Origin: Owenia fusiformis
Lineage: Eukaryota > Annelida > Polychaeta > Sabellida > Oweniidae
Direction: 5' to 3'
DNA length: 64,000 bases
Assembly (NCBI GenBank): GCA_903813345.2
Contig: CAIIXF020000009.1
Location: 35,271,759-35,335,758 of the forward strand
The first letter of the stretch is position 1. Each line of letters starts with the position of its first letter. A model generated the notes under the pieces. The model ran no database searches. It saw nothing but the letters and a program-made list of their open reading frames with translations, and was not told the DNA's origin. A program made the position numbers and the translations under genes. Of the stretch, positions 46,001-56,000 are shown piece by piece.

Positions 46001-47898
46001 GCAGAAATACATATCCATACGATAATCGAGTGAATCAGATAACAGATTTTTCGAAAACCCGTCTCGTGCTAAGAGTGTAAAAACTTGTATTAACATGCTC
46101 AAAAGTGCCAATGTGCACATCAATGTCAAGCTAAATCAATGTTGTGTCTAAAACAGGTACCCGATCTACTCAAAACAGCTTGTCATTCACGTATACACGC
46201 TTAGCAAACACGGCGAAATGACCTGAATCTTGGAATTTCGTTCAAGAGCTAGTAATGTTTGCTCCGGTCTTCGTCATAAGTGTTCATCAGACTTCACGCA
46301 TGCGCAGGAGAAAAACCATCAACCAATAAGGTTTATAAATCAATTTTGCGCATGCGCCTTACAACGGTAAACAAATTCGTATTTATAAACGAACCAGTTT
46401 GAGATAACCCGATATCAGTCGGAGAAATCTGACGATCTACGAAACTCACTTCAAAAAATCAAATGCGGACTGACGGCGTATTCTACTATGTTTGGATCTA
46501 AGATTTTCAGTATAGATAAAGTCTTTTATGATCTTTCGAATGAGGTAAGTCTCTAGTTCGAAAGACAATCGTATCAACTTGAACAAAAGTTGAGTTTTGA
46601 CGAAAAATTTTAACATGCGCAGAAGTCCCATTTTCGTTGTACCATATTGACTGTTATCAGTTCTTTGCATTTTCTGCAACCTTCACGGTGTATGCCAATG
46701 CATGTGCAGCCAACTCTGACTTATACGGAAGTTTATGTTCTGCACTTTGGTGCACAAAGGAAGTTATAGGATATGGTTTGTTTATGGAAACAGTACACAT
46801 TTCCTCTTTTGTGAAGTCATCTGAGAAGATGTTTCAACTTTCATTTTATCAAGGAAATTGTTGTGGCTAGATAGTCCGTGGAGATGTTTTCGTATCATCT
46901 GTGAACGTGGAACACGGAATGCGTCTGACATTAGTAGATGTCACTCTGCCAAGATTAGGTGTTACTGTTTCTCGATACCCTTTCCAAAAAATTAGTTTTG
47001 CTTGATTAAAAAACTTCATCTATCTCATTTACATGTACTCAAGTTACTCTGACCCTCTGGTTAGTTTCTGAACGTTCAAGTCGTCATCCGAAATTAAATT
47101 AAAACGATTTCAAGCTAAAAGTTACCCAATATTCGGTAAAATAAGTACAACTGTCAATACAGCAATATGTTTGTCTGGATTTATGGTTCATGGTAATATT
47201 CAGATCACAGGTAAACTGGGAATCCAGATTTGGAATTTGTATTCCCAAATCACTCTGGGTCACAATCTCCTAAGCCCCTCTACAAACACTAGGGGGATTT
47301 ATGAGTTAAAGGTAAGCAGTCCATGTAACAACTACGTATGAAATGAAACATAATCTTCCGAATTAGATTTGGTAAAAGCAAATGACAAGACACACTACTG
47401 ACAGCCCTGGGGATTCACCTTACACTCATTTACTCAATAAAATACATGTACACTGTGTGTCTTCGTTTAAAGATACTACACGATCATTAATTTCGGAATT
47501 AATTAATTATTGGCAATTAATTTTGAATTGCATAATAGATATAACAAACTTTTGATAAGTTTTACATCGCGTCCAATACATTGTTATCTAACCATATAAA
47601 CATGTCCTTCACATTCTTGGTTGTAATGGATTGATTTAGGGTCAGCAAATAATCAATAAAAGACTGATAACAATGGTTGACATTTGACTACCTCCAACAT
47701 AGTATACAAAATCGATTGACATTTGCTTTAACTTATTTCAAGGGAATAACACTCCAGACATTTTTAGTCCGCTATACTCGTCGGCTCTCGTCGTAACCTT
47801 ACCTTTGAAACGATGAGAGGTAGCTGCTCTCCCCCGAAAAGTCTGAACCCCCAGGGACCACCCCCAACGAGATGTAACTCCACTCTCTCCCCAGCCAT
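21760..47898 (-). CDS. SYNPO2: Synaptopodin-2/CHAP-like PDZ actin scaffold, eleven exons
   Basis: The family binds actin, alpha-actinin and filamin at Z-discs and stress fibres. Joined exons (47803-47898, 31247-31398, 28717-29801, 26369-27382, 25526-25624, 24983-25300, 24498-24779, 23914-24369, 22994-23605, 22475-22687, 21760-22079) give 4647 bases, or 1548 codons and a stop, with every phase matching. The PDZ (residues about 5-83) has the carboxylate loop GGGPWGFRLFGG and the SKAHNGGLQEGDILVSING segment, which resembles SYNPO2 closely. A long Pro/Ser/Gln-rich region follows. Two synaptopodin-type motifs, GAKMFMKRVKKAGKW and GGKIFEKRRAKSENWVVDE, lie near residues 480 and 600. NYNKKPMGW (exon 4) and NYNRKPQAFGSVG (exon 11) are a second repeated motif. 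No LIM domain is seen, which argues against a Zasp/PDLIM protein. A PDZ-only Zasp isoform is the main alternative. Confidence 0.85.
22475..22687 (-). CDS. SYNPO2: Synaptopodin-2-like exon 10
   Basis: The acceptor is GTAATTGTAG and the donor CAAG|GTGCCA; phase 1 to 1. It encodes NDLTHAASLTPTDGQMGF and KYMVNVNLTPIP. The donor is weak. If unused, the exon reads on to TAA at 22395-22397 (ending MVFLK), with AATAAA overlapping the stop, so it may also act as an alternative last exon. A decayed copy lies at 12430-12560. Confidence 0.72.
22994..23605 (-). CDS. SYNPO2: Synaptopodin-2-like exon 9 (Asn/Ser/Thr-rich)
   Basis: The acceptor is TGTTTATGTAG and the donor AATG|GTGAGT; phase 1 to 1. It encodes a disordered segment rich in Asn, Ser, Thr, Pro and Tyr, including STPDVFSPGPFSPTEPSY. 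It has no copy in unit A. Confidence 0.85.
23914..24369 (-). CDS. SYNPO2: Synaptopodin-2-like exon 8
   Basis: The acceptor is ACATAGCAG and the donor GCAG|GTGATT; phase 1 to 1. It encodes LTGQEMRRPSIDESMF, NLNSKPKPFVSSSS and ARQGTPRTPDDIRR. RRPS is a plausible basophilic kinase site. A decayed copy lies at 12628-12845. Confidence 0.88.
24498..24779 (-). CDS. SYNPO2: Synaptopodin-2-like exon 7
   Basis: The acceptor is ATATATTAACAG and the donor CCAG|GTGATT; phase 1 to 1. It encodes FSFDSHDDIMSDMDMFRDDE, then WTPSWRKGKSSRRNTILGK. Reading through the donor gives an alternative end at a TAA near 24460. Confidence 0.85.
24983..25300 (-). CDS. SYNPO2: Synaptopodin-2-like exon 6
   Basis: The acceptor is TTTTGCCTGCAG and the donor TCAG|GTGATT; phase 1 to 1. 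It encodes Ser/Thr-rich sequence ending in a more ordered stretch, YVSPVIDAFRKALFGEEGEL, which could be a short protein-binding helix. Confidence 0.87.
25526..25624 (-). CDS. SYNPO2: Synaptopodin-2-like exon 5 (small, 99 bases)
   Basis: The acceptor is TATCATCCAG and the donor TCAG|GTAGCT; phase 1 to 1. It encodes RLHVLRSSSGSRLESDN and a Ser-rich tail. It was identified because its frame and phase fit exactly between the exons on either side. Confidence 0.8.
26369..27382 (-). CDS. SYNPO2: Synaptopodin-2-like exon 4 (synaptopodin motifs)
   Basis: The acceptor is TTCATTTTCAG and the donor CAG|GTAATA; phase 1 to 1. It encodes FYDNPDAQYPSIDEQIEMCR, GAKMFMKRVKKAGKW, the FSPADLIGGKEKLK segment and GGKIFEKRRAKSENWVVDE. 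PPTPPPAPPKS (an SH3 class II ligand, PxxPxK) and NYNKKPMGWSPVG follow. This is the most conserved-looking part outside the PDZ. Confidence 0.93.
27383..28716 (-). other. Intron 3 of the synaptopodin-2-like gene
   Basis: No coding signal or clear repeat apart from a short direct duplication of AGAAAAGTTGAACAGAAAG near 27738-27775. Confidence 0.6.
28717..29801 (-). CDS. SYNPO2: Synaptopodin-2-like exon 3 (Pro/Gln-rich)
   Basis: The acceptor is TTATTTTCCAG and the donor AAAAA|GTAAGC. The phase 2 entry completes the Arg codon at the end of the PDZ exon. It encodes alternating VEQPKP-type and FGEIKKT repeats (RQFGEIKKTTQTYQ, IQYGEIKKTPKAMP), then KFQVRNVQA and QFNVRRISG pairs. It is disordered and basic, consistent with actin or filamin binding in the family. 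Confidence 0.92.
29802..31246 (-). other. Intron 2 of the synaptopodin-2-like gene
   Basis: AT-rich intron. An 88-codon plus-strand frame at 29975-30241 shows no domain or splice context and is treated as chance. Nothing else found. Confidence 0.6.
31247..31398 (-). CDS. SYNPO2: Synaptopodin-2-like exon 2 (C-terminal half of PDZ)
   Basis: The acceptor is GAATTTTCAG and the donor ATGAG|GTAAAT; phase 0 in, 2 out. It encodes RKRSKAHNGGLQEGDILVSI, the NGKNVEG turn and the last PDZ strand. It is the common acceptor for at least two, perhaps three, phase-0 upstream exons. Confidence 0.93.
31399..34548 (-). other. Intron 1 (distal part) of the synaptopodin-2-like gene
   Basis: No exon recognised. 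It holds a 29-base unit in two adjacent copies at 32192-32249 (AATGACTTAAATGAAAGAA). Otherwise it is AT-rich unique-looking sequence. Confidence 0.55.
34549..36858 (-). CDS. 770-codon Lys-rich alternative first coding exon
   Basis: This is a single open exon from ATG (36858) to CAG|GTAATT, phase 0 out. A possible 5' UTR acceptor (TTCTGTGCCCAG) lies 26 bases before the ATG. Read from a phase-0 upstream exon it meets TAG at once, so this exon is most likely a start exon. The product is disordered and very rich in Lys, Ser, Thr and Asp/Glu. It has many KPK/SKPK-type repeats (for example KPKIKGGEVYNSKSKPKS), a hydrophobic N-terminal stretch (YMLSSFKILDKALSLSY) and a predicted C-terminal helix, LFARYAEEIAEHITQSAV. 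It could splice in frame to exon 2. No homologue recognised. Confidence 0.85.
36859..38077 (-). other. Intron 1 sequence upstream of the 770-codon exon
   Basis: Noncoding, AT-rich. It could contain a promoter for the 770-codon exon, but no convincing core promoter was seen close to it. Confidence 0.4.
38078..38240. repeat. TTGG-type microsatellite
   Basis: A run of degenerate TTGG/TGGTTGG tetranucleotide repeats with interspersed variants, ending just before the MITE at 38289. Confidence 0.85.
38289..38889. mobile_element. 601-base MITE-like element
   Basis: The ends are inverted: CTATCACACCAAACTAGTTC near 38293 and its complement near 38883. A possible TTAC target duplication flanks it (38285-38288, 38890-38893). 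A perfect 24-base palindrome centred on ATCGAT occupies 38543-38566. A 22-base unit (CGTTCGTGCACAGTTTAAGC) is doubled near 38803-38844. No transposase frame. Confidence 0.8.
38890..40690 (-). other. Intron 1 sequence, no gene seen
   Basis: AT-rich intron DNA. The frames at 38912-39166 and 39996-40229 lack any domain or splice logic. Confidence 0.5.
40700..41215. repeat. Repeat carrying a doubled GC-rich motif
   Basis: A 35-base block beginning ACTGACGACGACGCCTAGC and ending CGTAGACGCACG occurs at 40834-40868 and again at 40966-41000. The surroundings are strongly AT-rich and include a GTAT microsatellite near 40715 and ACAATAAAAATGCC near 41190. It may be the 3' part of a retroelement. Class unresolved. 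Confidence 0.6.
41624..41641. repeat. Poly-C tract (18 C)
   Basis: An uninterrupted run of about 18 cytosines on the plus strand. Length is likely to vary between individuals and to be affected by sequencing error. Confidence 0.9.
41642..43974 (-). other. Intron 1 sequence, no gene seen
   Basis: Long AT-rich noncoding stretch. No exon, RNA gene or clear repeat family was recognised. Confidence 0.5.
43975..44676. repeat. TATGGTATTGG minisatellite
   Basis: About 700 bases of degenerate units built on TATGGTATTGG plus GATCTTGATG-like spacers, with a loose period of about 25-32 bases. Spacing is irregular and repeats are imperfect, so it is not a CRISPR-like array. Confidence 0.85.
44682..45720. 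mobile_element. 1.04-kb non-autonomous DNA transposon
   Basis: It starts CAGGGCCGTCAGA and ends with the complement of CAGGCCCGTAAGA, flanked by ATGAT on both sides (44677-44681, 45721-45725). Inside are about three diverged direct copies of a block with AGTGCCCAGAAAGCACCAAA and a G/C-rich CACCCCCC tract. No coding capacity. The CAGGGCCG ends recall hAT-type termini, but the apparent 5-base duplication does not fit the usual 8. Confidence 0.75.
45780..46650. promoter_or_regulatory. Candidate promoter-like island with NRF1-type motifs
   Basis: Several GCATGCGC motifs (45806-45813, 46298-46305, 46348-46357) and a related ATGCGC near 46615 cluster here, with CCAAT (46322-46327) and TATAAAT (46333-46339). 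A short frame with a good start context (45847-45921, MAANPMSDDPYKESRQFAFL) lies at the left. This could be a promoter for an alternative transcript of the minus-strand gene or an unrelated transcript, or the end of another transposon. Confidence 0.3.
46651..47802 (-). other. Intron 1 sequence proximal to exon 1
   Basis: No further gene recognised between the promoter-like island and exon 1. The 77-codon plus-strand frame at 46637 shows no recognisable domain. Confidence 0.45.
47803..47898 (-). CDS. SYNPO2: Synaptopodin-2-like exon 1 (start and N-terminal half of PDZ)
   Basis: ATG at 47898-47896 opens MAGERVELHLVGGGPW, followed by GFRLFGGEQLPLIVSK. The exon ends AAAG|GTAAGG in phase 0. It is only 32 codons, but it supplies exactly the missing PDZ half: the beta-A strand and the GPWGF carboxylate-binding loop. 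Joined to exon 2 it makes an uninterrupted PDZ domain of SYNPO2/PDLIM type. Confidence 0.92.
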
Positions 47899-49796
47899 CT
47901 CTTTTTGTATCACCTTAGATATTCCTCTGACTAAAATCCGAATACTCCCGGGAGAAAGTAAGTTCCTGAAGGTGGTTTGGTATTCCTGGTAATCCGTTTG
48001 ATTTAGAAGCCAGATCGTACCTATAGTCCCCAGCTGGTAAGGTAGGCCGTCTGCCGAGCTGAGGTAGGTTAGTCTATGTTACAGATTAGACCCTCTGCCT
48101 CTCTGAGTGGTTTACCCGGTTTACGTCACTACTAAAACTGCATTGCTTTTGGCTCGCTCGGAATGTGTTATTTAAGGCATAAGCTTAGCCAGGTATAAGG
48201 AACAACCAACCCAAATGAACCCGGTTGATCGAACGAATCTTAACATATTCCAATGGGGCTAGATTCACGTTTTAATTCTTGTAATAACAAAATCAATCTG
48301 AGAACAACCAAATCACAACCAGTAAAACTGGGCTATTTAGGGCTAATTGGAGGTTTTAACGGCGCGGTATTCCAAGGATTGCATATTTGAAAATATAATT
48401 CTTTATTGGTTCACACGATCCCCGGGACACAATCCCTTCCATATGATTAAAAAAGGTCAACGGCATGCATTGATGAAACGAAATTGTTGAAAGAGCAATG
48501 TCCATAGCTTGTTGAGTTTATATGAGGCTTCTCGATTAGAAATAAGCCTACAGGCCCTTGTCGTGCCAGGAGACTATTATAATTGTAATGGCCGAATGAC
48601 GATTGTACGTTAAGCTTTTCATGTTTTTCTATGATGAGGATCAGTCGGGGATCAGTCATTCTCTACAGTGATCTACATCATTGCAATAATCTGCAAAAGG
48701 CTTATTTTAACAAAACACCCATTTAAAGCAGATATATAGTTTAACCGTGAGAACTTGAATAGAATAAAATTCTAACCTTACATTTAAAAGATAGATCTAT
48801 GGTTTGGTTTCAACTCAATTTAGAATTGAAATAAAATTTCCTGGTTGGCCCATGTAGCCCGGCCCATGAGATCCATCTTAGGTTGATCCATGGGCTTTCA
48901 ATTAGAGTTGAAAGCCCATGGTTAATCCTAGGACTGAGACGATTGTCAGGCTTGCCGTGGTGATTGCCCGATTTCTGAACGTAGTTTGACGAACATCTTG
49001 CCTTGAATTCTGGCATAAGTCATTGAAAATGCCTCAATAATTGAAGAGGGCAGCATCATCTATTCATTGATATAGTTATTAAAGTCATGAATGACAGAAT
49101 AAACCCCACGACGGTAAAATGAATTTCGCTCTATTGAAAATATCGAAATTCTATGGAGTGGGTCTGTGGGTTGTGTTGATATCACGGCGCATTGGAAAGT
49201 AGGCTATTGAATTGAAATCGTTATGAGATATTACATAATATATTGTTAGTGAGTGGATTGAAAAGGAGAGGATAGACAACTCTTATTATTTAATATCCAA
49301 CTATTTATTTGAAGTGACAGGCTATTATGACAGATCGAATCAGAAAATTGAATTCCCCGCAATTAACCATTACTATATCTAGACACTGATCTAAACAGCC
49401 TTACACCCACATATATTTTCTTTACTGTTTGCGTTACACGTGCTTTTTAGTTTTGCTACCGTTGAATTATGTATAAAACACATAAATTTGTCAGATAAGA
49501 ATACAGGATATACTTCAAGAAGTTCAAAGTTTGAATATTTATTTTCCCGCTTAAAGTGCAGGTGCGTGCTGTATAGATGGCAGTCTCATACAACAACAAA
49601 CCATTGCGCATCGGTGTTTGCGCACACACGTGTCCTTCAGGCATTTACTTCCTTGTTTCCCAATCATCGCCCACCGTTAAAACTTGGGGTAATAAAATCG
49701 ATCTATGTGCAGATGTGACAATAAAAAGAGACACAAAGACCAGTGCATGCGAAACACATATACATCAGGGACAGTTTGGACACAAATATTCCAAAA
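47899..49796. promoter_or_regulatory. Divergent intergenic region between synaptopodin-2-like gene and MZB1
   Basis: This 1.9-kb head-to-head interval should hold both 5' UTRs and promoters. Near the MZB1 ATG are an E-box-like ACACGTGT (49627-49634) and a CCAAT (49660-49664) followed by CCACC, which only loosely recalls an ER-stress element. A strong hairpin lies at 48888-48921. No further gene recognised. Confidence 0.5.
48888..48921. repeat. Perfect 14-base-stem hairpin
   Basis: CCATGGGCTTTCAA, a six-base loop, then the exact complement. Weaker complementarity extends outward. It lies in the divergent promoter region and could be a fold-back repeat remnant. Confidence 0.7.
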
Positions 49797-50021
49797 ATGC
49801 TTGAAAGAATCAGCTCCATTTTAGCTCTTAGTTTTATGGTAATTTTTTTGTCAAGTTTCAATTTGACATTTGTTCGTTGCCAAGGCAAAGTGGAGCAGAG
49901 TGAGGATGGAAAGTCTGGGAAACTGAGCTTTTCTACACCTGATTTAAGTGATGAAGAGGCACATAGTCAGTTCATGCCAGAGCAGTTGAAGTGTGATGGC
50001 TGTAGAATAATTGCATATCAG
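49797..50021 (+). CDS. MZB1: MZB1 exon 1 (signal peptide, first Cys motif)
   Basis: 75 codons from ATG to CAG|GTAATT, phase 0 out. The start is chosen because a signal peptide follows directly and the mature region begins with the conserved LSDEE...LKCDGC segment. Confidence 0.95.
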
Positions 50022-53000
50022 GTAATTCATCTTGGTTCAAAATTGAAAAGGGGGAGGGGCACAATTTACATTACACTAGACTACTCTTATAGTTCTTCTA
50101 GGTTACTTCCTGCGAAAGCTATGTGGATATTGATATAATAAGTTTCAAAATCTAACATGGCTCTCGAAGTGAGTAACTTCTAGTTAGTTCTGAGTGTTCA
50201 GAAATTTTAATGGCTTCCTAATATTCCAGTCCCATGTTATTTTCAGGTACATGACATGTTACTCATAATTTATCGTATCCTACCGACCACTTTAGATCTA
50301 AAGGCCTATGACTTTCAGTTTTCACTGTGTTTAAAACCTTCTTCTAAGGCCACTGTATCGTGGCCTTCATCCAAAGATAAATTCCTGCATGTACAGTATA
50401 AGGGGTCATGTCGTAATCATAAAATTTGAAATCAAAAGTCCGCCATTTTTCCACATCACAATTTGAATTGCAAGTTTTAAGAAATATAGACCGAAGAGCA
50501 GGGGTAATATTGTCGAATACACACCCTGCTGCCTTAGGGCTAGGCACAAAAGCTTTTGAACCCCTCACTCCCTTCGGTTGTTTGGGGTACAGAAAACGTT
50601 TGTGCCTAGCCCTGCGGGGTGTATTCGACAATATTACACCTGCTCTGAGGTCTGTATTACGATTCGAACATGAAAAGTAACCAAAATGTTTCGAATATTC
50701 ATGATGGTCCGCCGTTATGACATCACACATTACACGTATTACCAGGGGATTTGTTCGTGAATATACCCCGGGTGAAATGTTGCCTTTGTTTACAGTTTAT
50801 AGAAGGCGTGAATACAATCATGTTCGAATTGGTCTTATTACCTCACCAAAAATTCCAAAACAAACATGACGTGATCAATGTAATAGTTCACATCTAACTT
50901 GGAATTTACAGCCAGTTGCTAATGTCAGACATTAACGACATTTCGTCCAGTTTTCTAATATCGCCATTTTCCTTGGAGCCATTTTGTTTTAATTTTAGAC
51001 AAAATCCTGACTAAATCATGCAATATCTCATCAAGGAGCTGAGCCGGTCCCATTTTAATTAATGATTTATCTGGCGATTTTTAGAATATTCAATAAATTT
51101 ATGACACGCCGGCCAGCTATTGTTAAAACCATGTATATTGGTGCTGATATGTGGAACTAGTTAAACTGACTGGAGCTCCAAACAGAACTCTGTTATCTTG
51201 GTTCAAAAATTTTTAAAAATCCAGCATGGTTTTGACATTTTTTGTTTTGTCATTTCCTGTTAACTTCCATAGCACCTTAACCTATTAAATCATTGAAAAT
51301 AGTTTTGAAAAAATTCACATAGAAAGTAATTGAATGTTTTTTCTTTCAATGACCAAACAGTGCTAGATCTTTAAAAACAGGAAATAGTAAAAAAGATAAG
51401 TGGATTAGCATAAGATGAAAACATTGGAGATCCCATTTAATCCCTTGTAAAAACATGTCTACCTGTTAGGAGGAATATTGTTTTTTTCTTGATTTTGTAG
51501 TACTACATAAACAAAAGAAGGTGTATCATCCTTCACATATGTTCAAGATTAGTGTCCTCATTTATTAATATTTAATGATAACACAGACAAAACAATTGTG
51601 TGTTCATAATAGATGTATGATATACTTGGCTCAATTTGATTGGTTCAACCTAAGGGTAAAATGTTTCTCTTATCTGCTTACAATAATGTGATTACTGTGT
51701 ATCTTTTGACAAATGCAAATAAATAGGATTTTTTCTTATAATTTTAGATGAAAACATTATAATACCTTGCGTCAATAATGAAACAGGCCCTATAAACAAT
51801 ATGTTAAACAGCCCTGTGTTAGAAAATTACATTATTTTAGATATGACTCGTGCTTCATGAAATATGAATGCTGATATATAAATCCAGATCCACTGATCGT
51901 ATTACAATTTTTATATAACCATGCAAATGTCATGACTCCTGGTATTTATGGTATTTAGATATAGATTGCAGTACACTGCAGGTATCTGTATACATGTAGA
52001 TATCTCTACTTGATGAATACATATCTATAATTTATATGATATATAAACTTAATCATGAATTATTTATAATATATATAACAATGGGATTTTTGTCTGTGGA
52101 ATAGTGAATGAACTAACTAATGAACAAATGACAATAGCTTACCCATGTGAGCTAAAACTAAAATGATATGGTGAAGCAAAACACGTTGGGCAAACTTCAA
52201 TGTCCCGAATAGTGATATTATGCTCAGGCTTGACAACTAGCATTGTAAAATGTAAAAATAACCAACCTCAGAAAGATCAGAAAACACAAAGTTCAACAAT
52301 GAGAAACAAAGAAAAATGTCTATCAATAAGAATCATTGGCAACAATACTCACAAACAGTTGTTGAACAGATATAAAGATGGCAGTTTGGTGTAGAAAATA
52401 TACTCAACAAACATTCTAGACTGCCATCTTTTTATTGGTATAGAATTTTTCTCAATACAACACTAGTAATAGATGCAAGGATTTTCAGTTGTCAATCCAA
52501 TTTTGATGATACAAAACAAAATGGAAACCTGTGTATTGCCCACATACACATTCGTAGTAACAAACTTAAGAAGATTGATGATACAACTTTGAGTACCTAT
52601 GAAATGAAATGGTGAGAATAAAAATTGAACAGTTAAAAACAATCAAACCCAAAATGGTCATACCTCTGCCTACCCTCATGAAGAATAAAAACTCACCAGC
52701 GCTAATGCAAACCACCTTAGGTAATTGGGTTATTTTGCCTAAATTCTTGTAAATTCATATTTGCCAATTTTCTTTCTTAAATTTTTACAATTCTATGGAA
52801 AATTGGGTTTATTTATTCGATGTTTAGAAATTCCATTTTTGAGATGAATATAAAAACACAGAAAAATCAGAATATGGTTGTCTTACCTGACTATCTGAGC
52901 GTACATGTCCCTGATGTTCTGTATAGACAGGGTTATAGTGGCTTTTCCCTCTAAGCTTCAGCATCTCTGGTGATGTATTGATGGATGCTGCTATCAATCT

Positions 53001-56000
53001 CCAGCTTCTGTTCACCTCTGGGGTCCTTTGAGTTCTCCTGATTGCTGATGTTACCTTTGGTGGGCTAGACTGAGGAAGAGGCTTCATTGGGGGTGATAGC
53101 TGGGGAATCAAATAGCTGGTGTGAGACATTTGGGTATCATTTGAAAGTGTAGCATTCACTGGCGCTTTAGTATAGCCTGATGCTGTGACGATGTCTGTTT
53201 TCAAAATGGGTGGATTCTTTGAATTATCTGCTTGATAATTGGCTCCTTTTGTTTGACTCAGCTGAGATTCGTTATTCATTTGATAGTTCTTTTGATAAGC
53301 ATCCTTTGAGTGATTACTTTTGTTGCGTTTGGCATCCATATGAGTATTGAAGTCAGGGCTTACATTATCAGCTTCTTCAAGTGAGAGTTTTGCTTTTGTT
53401 ACATGGGGTTTCTCTTGCTTCATTCTGATCTGCTGTTTAAGTTTCATTGGTGAGTCCAAGTATTGTGTATTATAATTTACCTGATGTATTGACATAAGGG
53501 GATCTTGTGTTTTCTGCTGATAATCCACACATGCTTTGGTTGATTCAGCCATATTGTCCTTGGGATTCTGATGCCTTGTATTAAGATTGGTCGGGGATGG
53601 TCTGTTACTCTCATGATGATTATTAGTAGCTAACTGGGTTGGTCTATATGTTTTTGCATTACCCCTTTCATCATTTTTCATTATATTATCTGGTCTTTGA
53701 CTTGATATTGGTTTGATGCAGTCTCTTGGTGGTGTAGTTGGGTGGGTGTGAAATGGTATGGGTGGTGGTGTACCTGCTTTGCTGCGCTCCTCATCAGATT
53801 GATAGGCAACCAGGTGTGGTGGAGTGTACCTATATGGGGCACCTAGATGTACTGGGATATTGGGAGCACCGTGAGGATTGTTATTGAAATCATTTGGGGT
53901 TTTATGTCTCGCAACATACATGTCCTTTGGTCTTGCCTCTGATTGTTTGTTAGTGTTTTGCTGTCTCTCAGAGCCATTTGATGCCATTTTATCATTTGTC
54001 TTTGTAATATAGTTGGCAGGTTGTTTTCTGTAACCTGTGTGTCTGGTGTTAAAGACATTGTCTTTGGATCTTGATTGTATATATGAATGGGTTGGTGACC
54101 TGGAATCTAGGTTATTCATATTTCTATCAATTTCCATCTTAGTAGTACCAGACATCGGATTTGTTTGCAGAACCACTGGCTTGTTGATATTTGAATTATC
54201 TTGTTGATTTTCTCTCTTAGGGTTTATACCCTGCTGTGCTTTTTCATTTTCCACATCATACTTTGATATGAACTTCAGAAGGGTCTTGCCTGAGTTTTGT
54301 CTGGGTAGGTTTTTCTTCTCATCAGAAGGTGTTTGACTTTTGGAGTCATTATGTTTTAGATCTGGTTGATCATTTGTCATCTGTTCTTTGTTCTTATCAT
54401 TATCTTGGTAATGCATTTTGCTGTCGTCTTTTGATTTAGGTGGATTATAGCCATCAATATTTCCGTCAGGAACTGAATATTTCTTGTCATTTTGTGTGAG
54501 ACTTTTGTTATCTCCTTTTGTTTTGGCAAGTATTTTCACATCGGGCTGTTTACTTTTCGAATCATGATATTGGTTATCATTGTCATTGTCATCACATCCA
54601 TCAATATCATCATTTTTATGACTTGTTTGACTTTGAGGTTTCTCTTTTATGTGTTTTTTCAAATTCTTGTTTTTTTCTTTTTCCAATTTTGCTGAATGTT
54701 GCCTTTGTTTTTCTTCCACCCACTTAGTGAATTTAGCATCACTAGCTTTGACATGGTTTCTGTGTATTATTTTATTGGCTTCTATTTGTTCTTCACTTTT
54801 TACTGGTATTGGCATTGCCATTCTTGTTATCTCAGGGTATCTTTTTATAGGCACATTGGTTCTGTTTATGTCGCATCTTTCTGAATTTTTGTTACCAATG
54901 GTTGCATTTGGTATGTCCTCTTTGTAAGATGTGGCATCTGGTCTTTTTGGCACAGTACTTGAATTCATATTTGGAGACTGTAACTGGTTTGTTTGATTTT
55001 CAGCAACAATTATTTGTGTATTTTGATGAATTATGTCGGTGTCCCTTCTCTCTGCCTCATGATATTGTTTGGATACACTAATGATTTTGTCCATGCAAAT
55101 ATAGTTGCTGTTTGGACTATTTATATCATCAGTTTCAGTTTGAATTCCTTGCTGTTTCCTATTAATGTTTGTTGATCTATTAATCTCACCTACCATATCT
55201 GTGTCATCCGAATCAGTTTGAGTGCCAAAGTTGGTCCTTACATCAGGACTTTGAATCTTATGCATAACATTTGGAGTATTATATAGAGTCATATCAACAG
55301 TGTCTGTTGAATCATCCAGTAGTCTTTCTTGTACTATATTTCTTATAGCATTTGTCACTGGTGTTGGTTGTTCTACTACACTTTGAATTATCTTTGTTAC
55401 TTGAGTGTTATGGTGTGCTACATTTTCTCTTACTGGACTTTTGCGTTCATTGCTTTTGTTCTTCATTTTGTATGTTGGCTTCTCATTCATACTACTTAAA
55501 CCTGACAATTCAGTGGTTGATTGTTCAATACCCTTTATCTGATACTCCTTGCTTGAAATCGTTTGCTCAGATTTTCCATTTTCAATAAGTGGCGGGCTTC
55601 GCAGATCCATAAACAGATCATATTGTTCTTTGCTGATTTTGATTTGGTAAGATTTGGATCTAGTGTTAAGCTTCTCCTTGTTGTTTTGAACCTGTACAGG
55701 TTCAGTTATCATGTTATTTTCAGTAACTTCTGATGTAACTGATGGGTGTTTTTCCCATACGTAATCCAGATTGAGCTTTGGTTTTGTACGGATTGATTTG
55801 TTGTCAAATTGTTGATTTCTTCCCTCTAGATGTTGATGGTTATCTTTATATTTCATATTGTCATTTATGTCACTTTGGTCATTTCTCAATTCATCATCCT
55901 TTTTATGATCCTTAGGTTTGTGAGGATTTACAGTTTTTCTGTATGATTGATGTTTTTGTTGTCTTGCTTGATGGAAGCCAATATAGTCCTTCCTAGTTGA

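Noticed and set aside
46446-46870. Two 77-codon frames on opposite strands
   Set aside because: No domain, no splice phase link to neighbours, and they overlap the promoter-like island.
50344-50730. Frames of 128 and 84 codons on opposite strands
   Set aside because: Both come from the two arms of the palindrome, which encode the same peptide on each strand.
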